The notes: generated from the sequence alone by a model not told the origin. 64,000 nt of DNA from Novosphingobium sp. SG919 (GCF_012932495.1 NZ_JABCNG010000003.1:310001-374000), one strand, 5' to 3'; positions 51,883 through 62,105 are shown, counted from the stretch's first letter. Made by a program: numbers and translations.

Positions 51883-52463
51883 GACGCCAGCTCCCCAGCC
51901 TCGCGCAGCGCGGCGAGCAGGGCGATCAGCGGCATGCCCAGCACGGTGAAGTGGCTGCCCTCGATGCTTTCGAACAGTTGCACGCCAAGCGCCTCGATCC
52001 GGAACACCCCCACACAGCCGGAAACGGCGGGCCATTCCCTGTCGAGATAGCTGTCGATAAAGCTGTCGGAAAGCCGGCGAACCTTGAGCTTTGCCGTCTC
52101 GCAATGGCGCCAGCTGGCTGTGCCATCGCGCAGCAGCACCGCAGCGCTGTGCAGCAGCATCGTCTGGCCCGAAAAGAACCGCAGGTGCTCGGCCGCCTGG
52201 GCCCGGCTCTGCGGCTTGTCGAATGAACGGCCGCACACCTCCACCAGCGAATCCCCGCCCAGCACCAGCCGGCCGGGCAGCGCTGCCGAAACCGGCATGG
52301 CCTTGGCCTCGGCCAGGATCTGCGCCACCTGGCAGCCCGGGACGCCGATCAGCTCGCGCTTGATCTCGCCTTCGTCCACATCCGAAGCGCGCGCTTCATA
52401 GGGCACGCCGGCCGCATCGAGCATGGCCTTGCGCGAGGCGCTTTGCGAAGCAAGTACGATCAT
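51879..52463 (-). CDS. maf: Maf family nucleotide pyrophosphatase
   Basis: 194 residues. House-cleaning pyrophosphatase for non-canonical or modified nucleotides. [20 protein letters not shown] opens the protein with the phosphate-binding SxSxxR motif. [20 protein letters not shown] and [20 protein letters not shown] follow. A Cys-containing SGCVGV replaces the GYxGYxIE pattern often seen, so the exact Maf/YhdE/YceF subtype is unclear. Overlaps ppsR and aroE by 4 nt each. Confidence 0.92.
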   Translation of the reverse strand: MIVLASQSASRKAMLDAAGVPYEARASDVDEGEIKRELIGVPGCQVAQILAEAKAMPVSAALPGRLVLGGDSLVEVCGRSFDKPQSRAQAAEHLRFFSGQTMLLHSAAVLLRDGTASWRHCETAKLKVRRLSDSFIDSYLDREWPAVSGCVGVFRIEALGVQLFESIEGSHFTVLGMPLIALLAALREAGELAS

Positions 52464-53302
52464 AGGGCCTTCATTCCTGGATTGGCGTCACCGGCAACCT
52501 TGCGCTCGTTGTAGAGCGTGATCACCGCTGCGGCCGTCTCCTCGATGGATCGACGCGAAACGTCAATGACCGGCCAGCCGTTGTCGGCAAACATCCGCCG
52601 GGCATATTGCACTTCGCGCGCCACATGCTCGCTATCGACGTAAGCGGTCTCTGGCGCCTGGTTGAGCGAGAGCAGCCGGTTGCGGCGCACCGCGATCAGC
52701 CGTTCGGGGCTGGTGGTCAGCCCCACGATCAACGGCCGTCGCACGGTGTAGAGCGTGGGCGGCGGCGGGCTTTCCACCACGATCGGGATATTCGCCACCT
52801 TGTAGCCACGGTTGGCGAGATAGATCGACGTGGGCGTCTTGGAACTGCGCGAAACGCCGGCCAGCAGGATGTCGGCCTCTTCCCAGTTTTCCCAGCCCAC
52901 GCCATCGTCGTGGGCAATGGTGAACTGGATCGCGTCCACCCGCTGGAAATAGGCTTCGTCCATCATGTGCTGGCGGCCCGGCCGCCCACGCGCTTCCTGG
53001 CCCAATTGCTGTTCCAGCGCATTGGTCACGGCATCGAGCGCGGCCACGCAAGGCAGCCCCAGCGTGGCGCAGCGCTGCTCGAGCCGGTCACGCGTTTCGG
53101 TGTTGACCAGCGTAAAAAGCACTAGTCCCGGGTTGGCGGAAATTTCACCCAGGATACGGTCTAGATGCTGTTGCGAGCGGACCATCGGCCAGAAATGACG
53201 CACTACATCGGCGTCCTCGAACTGGGCGAGAGCCGCTTTTGCAATCATTTCAAGGGTTTCACCTGTGGAGTCCGACAGCAGGTGAAGGTGCAGGCGCTGC
53301 AT
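52460..53302 (-). CDS. ppsR: Pyruvate, water dikinase / PPDK regulatory protein (DUF299)
   Basis: 280 residues. Bifunctional kinase/phosphorylase that controls PEP synthase or pyruvate phosphate dikinase. [20 protein letters not shown] at the N-terminus and the P-loop [20 protein letters not shown] are diagnostic, followed by [19 protein letters not shown]. The ATG at 53302 gives the conserved start; upstream in-frame residues extend into the origin-like region and are not conserved. In Caulobacter the orthologous gene (RP001/DUF299) borders the replication origin, as proposed here. Confidence 0.93.
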   Translation of the reverse strand: MQRLHLHLLSDSTGETLEMIAKAALAQFEDADVVRHFWPMVRSQQHLDRILGEISANPGLVLFTLVNTETRDRLEQRCATLGLPCVAALDAVTNALEQQLGQEARGRPGRQHMMDEAYFQRVDAIQFTIAHDDGVGWENWEEADILLAGVSRSSKTPTSIYLANRGYKVANIPIVVESPPPPTLYTVRRPLIVGLTTSPERLIAVRRNRLLSLNQAPETAYVDSEHVAREVQYARRMFADNGWPVIDVSRRSIEETAAAVITLYNERKVAGDANPGMKAL

Positions 53303-53667
53303 GGATAGCCTTTGTCGAGAAGCCGGCAGGCCCTGTTCTGGCGCCGCCGGGGTAACCCTGTGGAAAGCGCTAGGATAAACCACGGGATGAAACGGACGAC
53401 AAGTTTCGCCCGCGATTTCACCCCCGTTGCGAGTCATCCCCAGGCCATTTCATCCCCATGGGGACAGCCTTTCCCACAGCCTGTGGGTAACGGGCACAAG
53501 TTTGTCTTGCGCCGGGAGTCATCCGGATTCGCACCCCACGAATTTTGTGGAGGATGTGGGACAAATCGGGCAGAGCCTCACTATCCCCGGTTTCCACAGG
53601 GCCAACTACCTTCATCATCCCATTTAATAAGATTCTATTTTTTTGATTGGATTGGAAAAACGTACAG
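53303..53667. other. Probable chromosomal replication origin (oriC)
   Basis: 365 bp between divergent ppsR and hemE. DnaA-box-like 9-mers: TTACCCACA on the minus strand at 53482-53490 (one mismatch to TTATCCACA), plus two-mismatch copies TTTCCCACA at 53470-53478, GTTTCCACA at 53590-53598 and CTTTCCACA (minus strand) at 53359-53367. W-box-like TCCCCA at 53437, 53453 and inverted at 53459. Four GANTC sites at 53431, 53516, 53526 and 53631. A 9-bp direct repeat GAGTCATCC at 53431 and 53516. An AT-rich stretch at about 53610-53662 could be the unwinding element. The same gene borders flank Caulobacter Cori. Function is inferred. Confidence 0.72.
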
Positions 53668-54696
53668 ATGCCCGGTCCCATTCTCGAAACGCTCACCGGC
53701 CAGAACCTTTCCCGCCGGCCGATCTGGCTGATGCGCCAGGCCGGCCGCTATCTGCCGGAATACCGCGCGCTGCGGGCCGAAAAGGGCGGGTTTCTGGAAC
53801 TGGTCTATGACGCACCGGCCGCTGCGGAAATCACACTGCAGCCAATCCGCCGGTTCGGCTTCGACGGAGCGATCCTGTTTTCCGACATCCTGATCGTGCC
53901 CTATGCCATGGGCCAGGACCTGACGTTCACCGCCGGCGAAGGCCCGCGCCTGTCGCCCCGGCTGGTGGATGCCACGCTGGAGAGCCTCCAGGGGGTGCCA
54001 CAGCGCCTTGCCCCGATCTATGATACCGTGAGCAGGGTAAAGGCCGCCCTGGGCCCACAGACCACCCTGCTGGGCTTTGCGGGCAGCCCGTGGACCGTGG
54101 CGACCTACATGGTGGCGGGCGAGGGCAGCCGCGATCATCACGAGACGCGCGCGCTTGCCTATCGCGATCCCACCGCGTTCCAGGCAATCATCGACGCCAT
54201 CGTTGACGTGACCATCGATTACCTTGCCGGACAGGTGGACGCGGGCGCGGAAGGTCTGCAGCTGTTCGACAGCTGGGCCGGCAGCCTGGCGCCATCGGAA
54301 TTCGAACGTTGGGTGATTGCGCCTAACGCCCGCATCGCCGCCGCGCTTCAGGCGCGCTATCCCCATGTGCCGGTCATCGGTTTTCCCAAGGGCGCGGGGG
54401 AAAAGCTGGTGGCCTATGCCCGCGAAACCGGCGTCAACGCGGTGGGGGTGGATGAAACCATCGATCCGCTGTGGGCCGCGCGCGAATTGCCTGCGGGCCT
54501 GCCGGTGCAGGGCAATCTCGATCCGCTGTTGCTGCTGGCCGGCGGGGCCGAACTGGAGCGCCAGACGCTGCGCGTGCTCGACGCCTTTGCCGACCGGCCG
54601 CACGTGTTCAATCTGGGCCATGGCATCGGCCAGTTCACCCCGATCGCCCATGTGGAGCAGTTGCTGGCCATCGTACGGGGGTGGCAGCGCCCGTGA
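53668..54696 (+). CDS. hemE: Uroporphyrinogen decarboxylase
   Basis: 342 residues. Converts uroporphyrinogen III to coproporphyrinogen III in haem synthesis. PIWLMRQAGRYLPEYRALRA, then FGFDGAILFSDILIVPYAMG with the catalytic Asp, FAGSPWTVATYMVAG, and FNLGHGIGQFTPIAHVEQLL at the end are invariant family blocks. The ATG at 53668 matches the usual start (MPGPILETL). A longer TTG start at 53647 is in frame but lies in the AT-rich origin edge. Confidence 0.96.
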   Translation: MPGPILETLTGQNLSRRPIWLMRQAGRYLPEYRALRAEKGGFLELVYDAPAAAEITLQPIRRFGFDGAILFSDILIVPYAMGQDLTFTAGEGPRLSPRLVDATLESLQGVPQRLAPIYDTVSRVKAALGPQTTLLGFAGSPWTVATYMVAGEGSRDHHETRALAYRDPTAFQAIIDAIVDVTIDYLAGQVDAGAEGLQLFDSWAGSLAPSEFERWVIAPNARIAAALQARYPHVPVIGFPKGAGEKLVAYARETGVNAVGVDETIDPLWAARELPAGLPVQGNLDPLLLLAGGAELERQTLRVLDAFADRPHVFNLGHGIGQFTPIAHVEQLLAIVRGWQRP

Positions 54697-55187
54697 AGCG
54701 GGCCGTGCTGGCGCCTGCTGCGCTGGCTTGGGCCGCGCTGGCCCTGGCGGCTGCCCCGGCGGCCCAAGCCGAGCCCGACCGTCTGCCGCCGCTCGCCACG
54801 ACCACACTCGATGGCGCGCCGTTTGCCATCAACCCGGCAGCGCGCGATGTGGTCGTCGTGCATTTCTGGGCCACGTGGTGCGCCCCGTGCCGTGCCGACA
54901 TGCCGATCCTCGATGCCGCCTTTGCGCGCCACGGCCACCAGGGCCTGCGCATGGTTGGCATATCGCTCGATACTGCGGCCAGCCGCAGCCGGATACTGGC
55001 CGGCGGGATGGGCGTGCACTTTGCCCTGGTCCGTGCCGTGGATATCCACTGGCGCCCGCGTGACTTGCCCACCGCGCTGCCCGAAACGCGGATCTATGGC
55101 CGCGATGGCGCGGTGCTGGCCCGATTTGGCCCGCTCGATGCCGCGCGGTTCGAACAGGCGCTGGCCGGGGCATTGGCGCGGGGGTAG
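54693..55187 (+). CDS. TlpA-like periplasmic thiol-disulfide oxidoreductase
   Basis: 164 residues. Signal peptide (LAWAALALAAAPAAQA), then a thioredoxin fold with the CxxC pair C63-C66 in FWATWCAPCRADMPIL, VGISLDTAASR, and the cis-Pro region DLPTALPETRIYGRDG. The Pro-rich WCAPC site is typical of TlpA/ResA reductases that keep periplasmic cysteines reduced, for example for cytochrome maturation. The GTG start overlaps the hemE stop codon (GTGA), so expression is coupled to hemE. Confidence 0.88.
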   Translation: MKRAVLAPAALAWAALALAAAPAAQAEPDRLPPLATTTLDGAPFAINPAARDVVVVHFWATWCAPCRADMPILDAAFARHGHQGLRMVGISLDTAASRSRILAGGMGVHFALVRAVDIHWRPRDLPTALPETRIYGRDGAVLARFGPLDAARFEQALAGALARG

Positions 55188-55326
55188 GCTGGCCCAGGCC
55201 AGCATGGCTGATGCCGTCGGCGCTGGCCCGGGCAAAGCGTTCTTGCCCATCGCCTTTTGCGGCAACCGGCGGCGATGCTTGCCGGCCTGCCATTCCCCCT
55301 TGCGCTGGGCGAGGGTCAGGCTACCC

Positions 55327-57468
55327 ATGCCTGCCATGAACACGTTCAAGCTCTCGCTCGCGGCGCTGGCCCTTGGCACGGCGCCTTTCGCTTTTGCAGC
55401 GGCCCCTGCGCCGTCTGCGCCGGCCATGACCACGCAGGATCTCGTCACGCTCCCCCGCCTGGGCAGCTTTGCCGTTTCCGCCGATGGGCGCCTGGCGGCC
55501 TACACCGTCACCACCACCGACCCGCAAAGCTACAAGCGCAGCACCGCGCTGTGGCTGCTGGCGCTGGACAGGAAGGGGGCCAAGCCGGTCAAGCTCAACT
55601 GGCAGGGCAGCCTAAGCGATCCGGCCTTTGCCCCCGATGGGCGGCTGTGGTTCCTTTCGGACAAGGATGGCAAGACCGCGCAGGTCTGGTCGGTGCAGAC
55701 CGGCGCCGATGGCTCTGCCGGCGCCCCCGTCAAGGTAACCGACCTTGCCGCCGAAGTGGCCGGTTTCAAGCTTTCGCCCGATGGCACGCGGTTGGCGGTG
55801 TGGGGTGATGTGGCGCGCGCCTGCGCCACGTTTGGCGGTTGCGCCGATTTGCCGCACGGCGATGGCAACACCGGCCTGCCCGGGCCGGGCACCGGGCGGC
55901 TCTATCGCGATGGCGCCGGTTTCGTGCGCCATTGGGACGCCTGGGAGACGCCGGGCATCCATAGCCGCATTTTCGCGTTCACGCTCAAGGCCGGCCAGGT
56001 CGATCCGGCCAGTGGCCACGCCCTCGATGGCGATCCTGCCAAGGGCGGCTTGGTGGGTGACGCGCCCAGCAAGCCGTTCGGCGACGGTAGCGAACTGACC
56101 TGGAGCGCGGATTCCACCGCCGTGATCTATGCCGCGCGCCAGGCCGATCGTGACGAGCCCCGCTCGACCAATCTCGACCTGTGGTGGGCACCGGCCGATG
56201 GCAGCGCACCGCGCAACCTGACGGCCGGCAACCGCGGCACCGATACCACGCCGGCCGTCTCGCCCGACGGGCGCTGGCTCGCCTGGGCGGCCATGGCGCG
56301 CGCCGGGTACGAAGCCGATCGCCTGGTCGTGCAACTGATGGACCTCAAGACTGGGCAAAGCCACCCGCTGACGCAGGACTGGGATCGTTCCGCCAGTTCG
56401 CTGGCGTTCACCGCCGACAGCAAGGCGCTGATCGTCACGGCGCAGGACGTGCTGGATACCCCGGCCTTCCGCGTCGATCTGGCCAGCGGCAAGGCCACGC
56501 GGCTGGCGTTCCAGAAGGGCCGCGAAGGCCACGTTGCCCAGATCGCCGAACTCAAGGGCGGGGCATTCCTGCTCAAGCGCGATTCGATCGATGCCGCGCC
56601 CGAGCTTTACCTGGGCAAGCCTGGCCAGGCGGCAACGCGCCTGACCGACCTTCACGCCAGCGCGCTTGCCGCCATGGCGCCGGTTGCCGTCCAGCGCTTT
56701 TCGTTCGCCGGGGCCAATGGCGATACCGTGTGGGGCCAGATCCTCAAGCCGGCGGGCGCCACGGGCAAGCTGCCCACGGTGCTGCTGGTGCACGGCGGGC
56801 CGCAAGGGTCGTTCAACGATAGCTGGTCCACGCGCTGGAACCCGCGTCTTTGGGCCGCGCAAGGCTATGCCGCGATCACCATCGATTTCCACGGGTCCAC
56901 CGGTTATGGCCAGGCCTTCACCGACAGCATCAACCAGGATTGGGGCGGCAAGCCGCTGCAGGACCTGAAGCTGGGGATGGTGGCTGCGGCGGCCCGCGAT
57001 AGTGCGGTCGATACCGCCAACGCCTGCGCAGCGGGCGGCAGCTATGGCGGCTACATGATGAACTGGATCGAAGGGCAGTGGCCTGATCGCTTCAAGTGCA
57101 TCATCCAGCACGACGGCGTGTTCGATGCCCGCGCCATGGCCTATGAAACCGACGAACTGTGGTTCGACGAATGGGAGCATGGCGGCCACGCCTATTTCGA
57201 GGCGCCCGAAGCCTTTGAAAAGTGGAACCCGGTCAACCACGTGGCGCAGTGGAAGACTCCGATGCTGGTGATCACCAGCGAGAACGATTTCCGCATTCCC
57301 TATACCCAGGGCCTGGCCAGCTTCACCGCCTTGCAGCGCCGGGGCATCCCTTCCGAACTGCTGGTCTTCCCTGACGAGAACCACTGGGTGCTCAAGGCCA
57401 AGAACTCGCTGCAGTGGCATCAGAGCGTGTTTGGCTGGCTGGCCCGCTGGCTCAAGCCCACGCCATAA
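55327..57468 (+). CDS. S9 family prolyl oligopeptidase-like serine peptidase, secreted
   Basis: 713 residues. Signal peptide (LSLAALALGTAPFAFA), a beta-propeller of about 400 residues (repeated SxDGRxLAW-like blades such as PAVSPDGRWLAWAAMARAG), and a C-terminal alpha/beta hydrolase domain. The catalytic triad can be placed at S572 in AAGGSYGGYMMNW, Asp in VITSENDFRIPYTQ, and His in PDENHWVLKAKN. Such enzymes (acylaminoacyl peptidase or dipeptidyl peptidase type) degrade short peptides. A second in-frame ATG at 55336 is possible. Confidence 0.92.
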   Translation: MPAMNTFKLSLAALALGTAPFAFAAAPAPSAPAMTTQDLVTLPRLGSFAVSADGRLAAYTVTTTDPQSYKRSTALWLLALDRKGAKPVKLNWQGSLSDPAFAPDGRLWFLSDKDGKTAQVWSVQTGADGSAGAPVKVTDLAAEVAGFKLSPDGTRLAVWGDVARACATFGGCADLPHGDGNTGLPGPGTGRLYRDGAGFVRHWDAWETPGIHSRIFAFTLKAGQVDPASGHALDGDPAKGGLVGDAPSKPFGDGSELTWSADSTAVIYAARQADRDEPRSTNLDLWWAPADGSAPRNLTAGNRGTDTTPAVSPDGRWLAWAAMARAGYEADRLVVQLMDLKTGQSHPLTQDWDRSASSLAFTADSKALIVTAQDVLDTPAFRVDLASGKATRLAFQKGREGHVAQIAELKGGAFLLKRDSIDAAPELYLGKPGQAATRLTDLHASALAAMAPVAVQRFSFAGANGDTVWGQILKPAGATGKLPTVLLVHGGPQGSFNDSWSTRWNPRLWAAQGYAAITIDFHGSTGYGQAFTDSINQDWGGKPLQDLKLGMVAAAARDSAVDTANACAAGGSYGGYMMNWIEGQWPDRFKCIIQHDGVFDARAMAYETDELWFDEWEHGGHAYFEAPEAFEKWNPVNHVAQWKTPMLVITSENDFRIPYTQGLASFTALQRRGIPSELLVFPDENHWVLKAKNSLQWHQSVFGWLARWLKPTP

Positions 57469-57473
57469 GACCG

Positions 57474-57509
57474 GGGATGGAGGGGATGCCATGCGCTTCC
57501 CTCCATCCC
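57474..57509. terminator. Bidirectional hairpin between convergent genes
   Basis: Perfect 11-bp stem GGGATGGAGGG / CCCTCCATCCC with a 14-base loop, between the S9 peptidase and the minus-strand barrel gene. No T tract, so a rho-independent role is uncertain. Confidence 0.45.
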
Positions 57510-57525
57510 AACGATCCAGCCCCCG

Positions 57526-58491
57526 TCAGAACCGCGCGGTGAGGCCGGCAGCCAGGTTGACCCGTGGCGCCAACTGCCAGCCGATCACCCGCTGGTAGAG
57601 CGGCAGCTGGACGTGTGCGAAGGCAGAAACCCGCGCGGCCAGGGGCGCGGTCAGGCCCGGCGCCAGGTAGACCTGTTCGCCGCCGCTGTTGTCCACATCG
57701 GCATTCAAGCCACTGTCCTGCGCGTTGATCCGGGCATTGACCTGCAGCTGGGGCACCACGCGGCCCAGGCCAAGCCATTGCACTGCCACCGATCCTTCGC
57801 CGATCGTACCGGGGCGATAGTCCTGCCGGGCATTGAGTGCGATCTGCGCCTGCGCCTGGAGCATCAGGGCGAAATCCTGGCCCAGGCGGCGGTAGTGATA
57901 GGCACCGATCACCGCCTGGGTCGTGCCCGTGCCAGGCTGAAGCCCACGGTCGACCTCTTCGCCCTGGGCCGGCCCGCTGCGGAAGGTCTGGTGAAAGGCT
58001 CCGGTGGGCAGGACCAGGCCGAACTGCAACCCGGTAACACCTTTGGCGGTGGACAGGCCCTGCCACCGCGCCATCAGGCGGATATCGCCCAACCCGTGTG
58101 TGCGGGACCGGCTTTCGCTGTCGGTGTCCTCGGCAATCGTGGCGTGGGGCCGGATGATGAACGGCACCGAGACGTTGAAGCCCCAATCGTTGGCAAACTG
58201 GCGATCGTAGCTGGCGGTGACATAGACATTGTCGGTCCAGCGCTCGATCTCGCGCTCGTTGGGAATGTCGATGTTGCGGGTATCCACCTTGGTCGTGCCG
58301 GTGCGCAACTGGCTTTGCGGCACATAGTCCAGGCGCAGCGTCACGGCCTGGCCGGGCTGGGTCACCAGGCCCTGGTTGAGCCAGTCCGAGGTAAACGTGC
58401 AACCGCAACTGGCGCAGGCGAGGGCGGAAGTCGGCAGAACGGCAAGCGCAAGCGGGGCAGCCGCCGTGGCTGCCAGAAAATGACGTGACAT
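57526..58491 (-). CDS. Outer membrane beta-barrel-like protein with CASCGC motif
   Basis: 321 residues. Signal peptide ends near SALA before CASCGCTFTSDWLNQG. The rest is built of alternating strands (YVTASYDRQFANDWGFNVSV, LGDIRLMARWQGL, QLQVNARINAQ) and closes LAAGLTARF, a C-terminal Phe typical of outer membrane barrels. It resembles the transporter/MetA-pathway barrel families. The N-terminal CxxCxC could bind metal. The next upstream gene on this strand is a DUF2946 protein, a family often seen with copper or TonB receptor loci, so a metal role is a guess. Confidence 0.72.
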   Translation of the reverse strand: MSRHFLAATAAAPLALAVLPTSALACASCGCTFTSDWLNQGLVTQPGQAVTLRLDYVPQSQLRTGTTKVDTRNIDIPNEREIERWTDNVYVTASYDRQFANDWGFNVSVPFIIRPHATIAEDTDSESRSRTHGLGDIRLMARWQGLSTAKGVTGLQFGLVLPTGAFHQTFRSGPAQGEEVDRGLQPGTGTTQAVIGAYHYRRLGQDFALMLQAQAQIALNARQDYRPGTIGEGSVAVQWLGLGRVVPQLQVNARINAQDSGLNADVDNSGGEQVYLAPGLTAPLAARVSAFAHVQLPLYQRVIGWQLAPRVNLAAGLTARF

Positions 58492-58562
58492 GATCGGAAA
58501 ATCCCGATGGGCGGCGCGCCCACTCTTGGGGGGCGGCCATGCTGAAACGCGGATGCGAGGGA

Positions 58563-58961
58563 TCAGGCGATCGGCAAGGCCGGCGGGGCCCTTGCCGGCG
58601 GCAGCGCATGGGCCAAGGCTGCGAGGGCGAGCGCTTTGGTGCGGTGCGGTGCCAGCGGTGTGGCAACCCCGACCGGCAAGGGCAGGGCCACAGGCTGCCC
58701 GCTACCGATCAGGGCATCGGCCAGCACGCCGAACGCGCAAGGGCCGGGGTTGGCGCTGCCGTCGGTCTTGCGCGGATCGTTCGCCGCGCGGGCGTCCGGC
58801 TTGAGCAACACCGTGCGGAGCGTCGCGGGGCCATTGCCATCGCACAGCGCCACCACGATGCCGCGTGCGCCATCGGGCACCGGCATCATCCCGGGTGGGA
58901 TCAGCACGCGCAGGCCCAGCACCAGCGCCAGGACCACCAGGCCCAGGCGCGGATGGCGCAT
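58563..58961 (-). CDS. DUF2946-like membrane protein
   Basis: 132 residues. A membrane segment (LGLVVLALVLGLRVLIPPGM) followed by IVVALCDGNGP and a later GPCAFGVLADAL fit the DUF2946 pattern of one N-terminal helix plus cysteine-bearing blocks. A second hydrophobic segment is near the C-terminus (TKALALAALAHALPPARAPP). The start at 58961 is the first ATG giving a basic N-terminus (MRHPRL). Function unknown. 71 bp before the beta-barrel gene on the same strand. Confidence 0.65.
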   Translation of the reverse strand: MRHPRLGLVVLALVLGLRVLIPPGMMPVPDGARGIVVALCDGNGPATLRTVLLKPDARAANDPRKTDGSANPGPCAFGVLADALIGSGQPVALPLPVGVATPLAPHRTKALALAALAHALPPARAPPALPIA

Positions 58962-59147
58962 CAGCAATTGCCGGCCGGCCTGCACGCGTGGTTTCCCCCT
59001 TCGATGCCGTGCTGCATACCCCAGCGGGCAAGGTTCTTGCAATCAGGCCGGCAAAGGCCGAGATGCCATGGGGCCGTTTCGGCGCGTGTTGCGTTCCCTG
59101 TCGAAAGGCCGTTCCAGTCCCTTTGCGCAGACGGTAAAAGACCCCTC

Positions 59148-59591
59148 ATGCTCCAGGTGCTCTCGATGCTCTATCTCTGGCTCAAGGCCGGCCACGTCAT
59201 TTTCGTGATCTTCTGGATGGCGGGGCTGTTCATGCTGCCGCGCCTGTTCGTCTATCACCAGGAAACCCCGGTCAATTCGCCCGACAATGCGGTGTGGACC
59301 GACCGCGAACGCAAGCTGATGAAGATCATCATGGCACCCAGCGTGGCGGTGGTGTGGATTCTGGGCCTTGCCATGGCCATCACCGGCGGCTGGTTCACAC
59401 AAGGGTGGCTGCATGCCAAGCTGCTGCTGGTGGTGGCGCTCACCGGCTATCACATCTGGCTGGCGCGCTATCACCGTGCCCTGGCGCGGGGCGAACGCCG
59501 GTTGACCGGCAAGCAATTGCGCCTGCTCAACGAAGTGCCCGGCGTGCTGGGCGCGATCATCGTGATCCTGGTGATCATCAAGCCTTTCTAA
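59148..59591 (+). CDS. hemJ: Protoporphyrinogen IX oxidase HemJ
   Basis: 147 residues, four membrane helices. MLYLWLKAGHVIFVIFWMAG has the conserved His (H16). FMLPRLFVYH and TDRERKLMKIIMAPSVAVVW with the conserved Lys, and WLHAKLLLVVALTGYHIWL complete the HemJ pattern. HemJ oxidises protoporphyrinogen IX in many proteobacteria that lack HemG/HemY. It sits between hemE and rho, so two haem genes are close. The ATG at 59148 is used by the family start MLQVLSM. Confidence 0.9.
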   Translation: MLQVLSMLYLWLKAGHVIFVIFWMAGLFMLPRLFVYHQETPVNSPDNAVWTDRERKLMKIIMAPSVAVVWILGLAMAITGGWFTQGWLHAKLLLVVALTGYHIWLARYHRALARGERRLTGKQLRLLNEVPGVLGAIIVILVIIKPF

Positions 59592-59604
59592 GCAAACAGG
59601 ATAG

Positions 59605-59628
59605 CCTCCTCCTCTGAAGAGGAGGGGG
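59605..59628. terminator. Hairpin after hemJ
   Basis: Palindrome CCTCCTCT / AGAGGAGG with a two-base loop, extended by further pairs, 14 bp after the hemJ stop codon. Followed by GTTTGAGGG rather than a T run. It resembles common interspersed CCTCC palindromes. Confidence 0.45.
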
Positions 59629-59839
59629 TTTGAGGGTGCCCGACGCCATGCGCTGACGCTGGCCGCAACACGGCCCCAGATCACCATTCCTCAATTGACG
59701 CGGCCCCATTCCCGGCATAACGCCGCTGTCGACCGGCAAATCATGCAATCGCGCCCGTCGCGATTGACGGCCTGCTTTCCCCAAGCCCATCGGCCCGCCG
59801 GCCATTTTCCAGCCTAATTCCGCTGACGGAACACACGAA

Positions 59840-61096
<1,257 letters not shown>

Positions 61097-61118
61097 TCCA
61101 ACTGGAGCATCACGGCCC

Positions 61119-61577
61119 ATGATTGATGGCGAGGCAGACCGGCACGAAGACGCCATGGTGTGTCTCGCCATTCTCATATCCAGGCCAGAGGCGCTGGTTG
61201 TCGCCTCCATGCTGGAGGCCAATGGCATTCCCGTTTGTGTGGGGGCACAGGGCCATGCGGGAGTTTCGATCAATTCCCTTGCTTTAGGCGGTCACCGCCT
61301 GTGGATTCCGGCCAGCCATCACGCCATCGCCAGCGACCTGCTCGATGAGGTTTTGGGCGAGGAGGAGTGGGCCTTTTCATATGGCCTGCGTCGCGCCGTG
61401 CTGCGCAGCATGAGCCTCTGGGCTGCCTGCAACATCGTACCTGGTGCAATAGCGGTTTATGCCGGGATCCTGCCGGCCTTCGCATTGCTGGCATTGCCAC
61501 TCGCTGCCTTCACGGTTCCGGTCAATCCGCAGGGGCGGGGGGATTATTTTCTGACAGAGCCTGCCACGCCGGATTGA
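61119..61577 (+). CDS. DUF2007-like domain membrane protein
   Basis: 152 residues. The N-terminal part (LAILISRPEALVVASMLEAN, GGHRLWIPASHHAIASDLLD) resembles the DUF2007 signal-transducing fold, a small PII-like/putative signal domain. A C-terminal part has two membrane segments (SLWAACNIVPGAIAVYAGIL and ALLALPLAAFTVPV). Function unknown. It starts 22 bp after rho with TGGAG upstream, so it is likely cotranscribed with rho. Confidence 0.75.
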   Translation: MIDGEADRHEDAMVCLAILISRPEALVVASMLEANGIPVCVGAQGHAGVSINSLALGGHRLWIPASHHAIASDLLDEVLGEEEWAFSYGLRRAVLRSMSLWAACNIVPGAIAVYAGILPAFALLALPLAAFTVPVNPQGRGDYFLTEPATPD

Positions 61578-61612
61578 GGCTGATTGCTGGCGGCGCGGTT
61601 CACATGGTGCGT

Positions 61613-61693
61613 GGGGGCTTCGACAAGCTCAGCCCGAACGGGATGATGTTGTCTTTCTCTCACCTTCCGTTCGCCCTGAGCCTGTCGAAGGGC
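61613..61693. repeat. REP-like inverted repeat, well conserved copy
   Basis: Left arm GGGGGCTTCGACAAGCTCAG and CCCGAACGGG, right arm CCGTTCGCCCTGAGCCTGTC followed by GAAGG, forming a long imperfect stem around a 25-base loop. It lies between convergent genes. Copies are also at 4032-4111 (diverged) and 63933-64000 (cut by the window). Confidence 0.85.
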
Positions 61694-61718
61694 CAGAGCC
61701 AACGCCCGCATAACAACG

Positions 61719-62105
61719 TCAGTCGTCCTCCAGCGCCTCGGCCATCTTGCGCCACAGCAGGTCCGCCGCAGCAAAGGGCCGCACCAGAACCTTGAAATCG
61801 ATGATCCGGCCTTCAAGGTCGAAGCGCAGCAGGTGCACGCCGTTTACCGCCACACCGTCCAGCGTGGCTTCGAATTCCAGCGCCGCTTCGGGCCCATCGA
61901 CCAGTTCGCGCACATAGCCGAGCCCACCCTGGCACAAGGCGCCACAGGCGGCCGAAAGGTGCAGGCACACCGCCTGGTGGCCCACTTGCGGGGTGTGCAG
62001 CACCGGCGAATGGAACACGGCATCTTCGGCCACGAGTTCGGCCAACAAGTCCTGCGGGCATCCGGCCAGCATCGCGCGGTGCCAAGCGGCCAATCCAAGC
62101 TGCAT
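61719..62105 (-). CDS. SnoaL/NTF2-like fold protein
   Basis: 128 residues. The sequence begins MQLGLAAWHRAMLAGCPQDLLAELV with an NTF2-like cone fold pattern: an N-terminal helix, DAVFHSPVLHTPQVGHQAV, then strands YVRELVDGPEAALEFEATLD and VAVNGVHLLRFDLEGRIIDF. Such proteins are varied in function, including isomerases and binding proteins. The ATG at 62105 follows AGGGGAGACAGATC, a good ribosome site. A parS-like site lies about 54 bp upstream. Confidence 0.78.
   Translation of the reverse strand: MQLGLAAWHRAMLAGCPQDLLAELVAEDAVFHSPVLHTPQVGHQAVCLHLSAACGALCQGGLGYVRELVDGPEAALEFEATLDGVAVNGVHLLRFDLEGRIIDFKVLVRPFAAADLLWRKMAEALEDD

Noticed and set aside
53647..53667. Extended hemE start (TTG at 53647)
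   Set aside because: Adds seven residues not typical of the family and lies in the AT-rich origin edge; ATG at 53668 gives the usual N-terminus.
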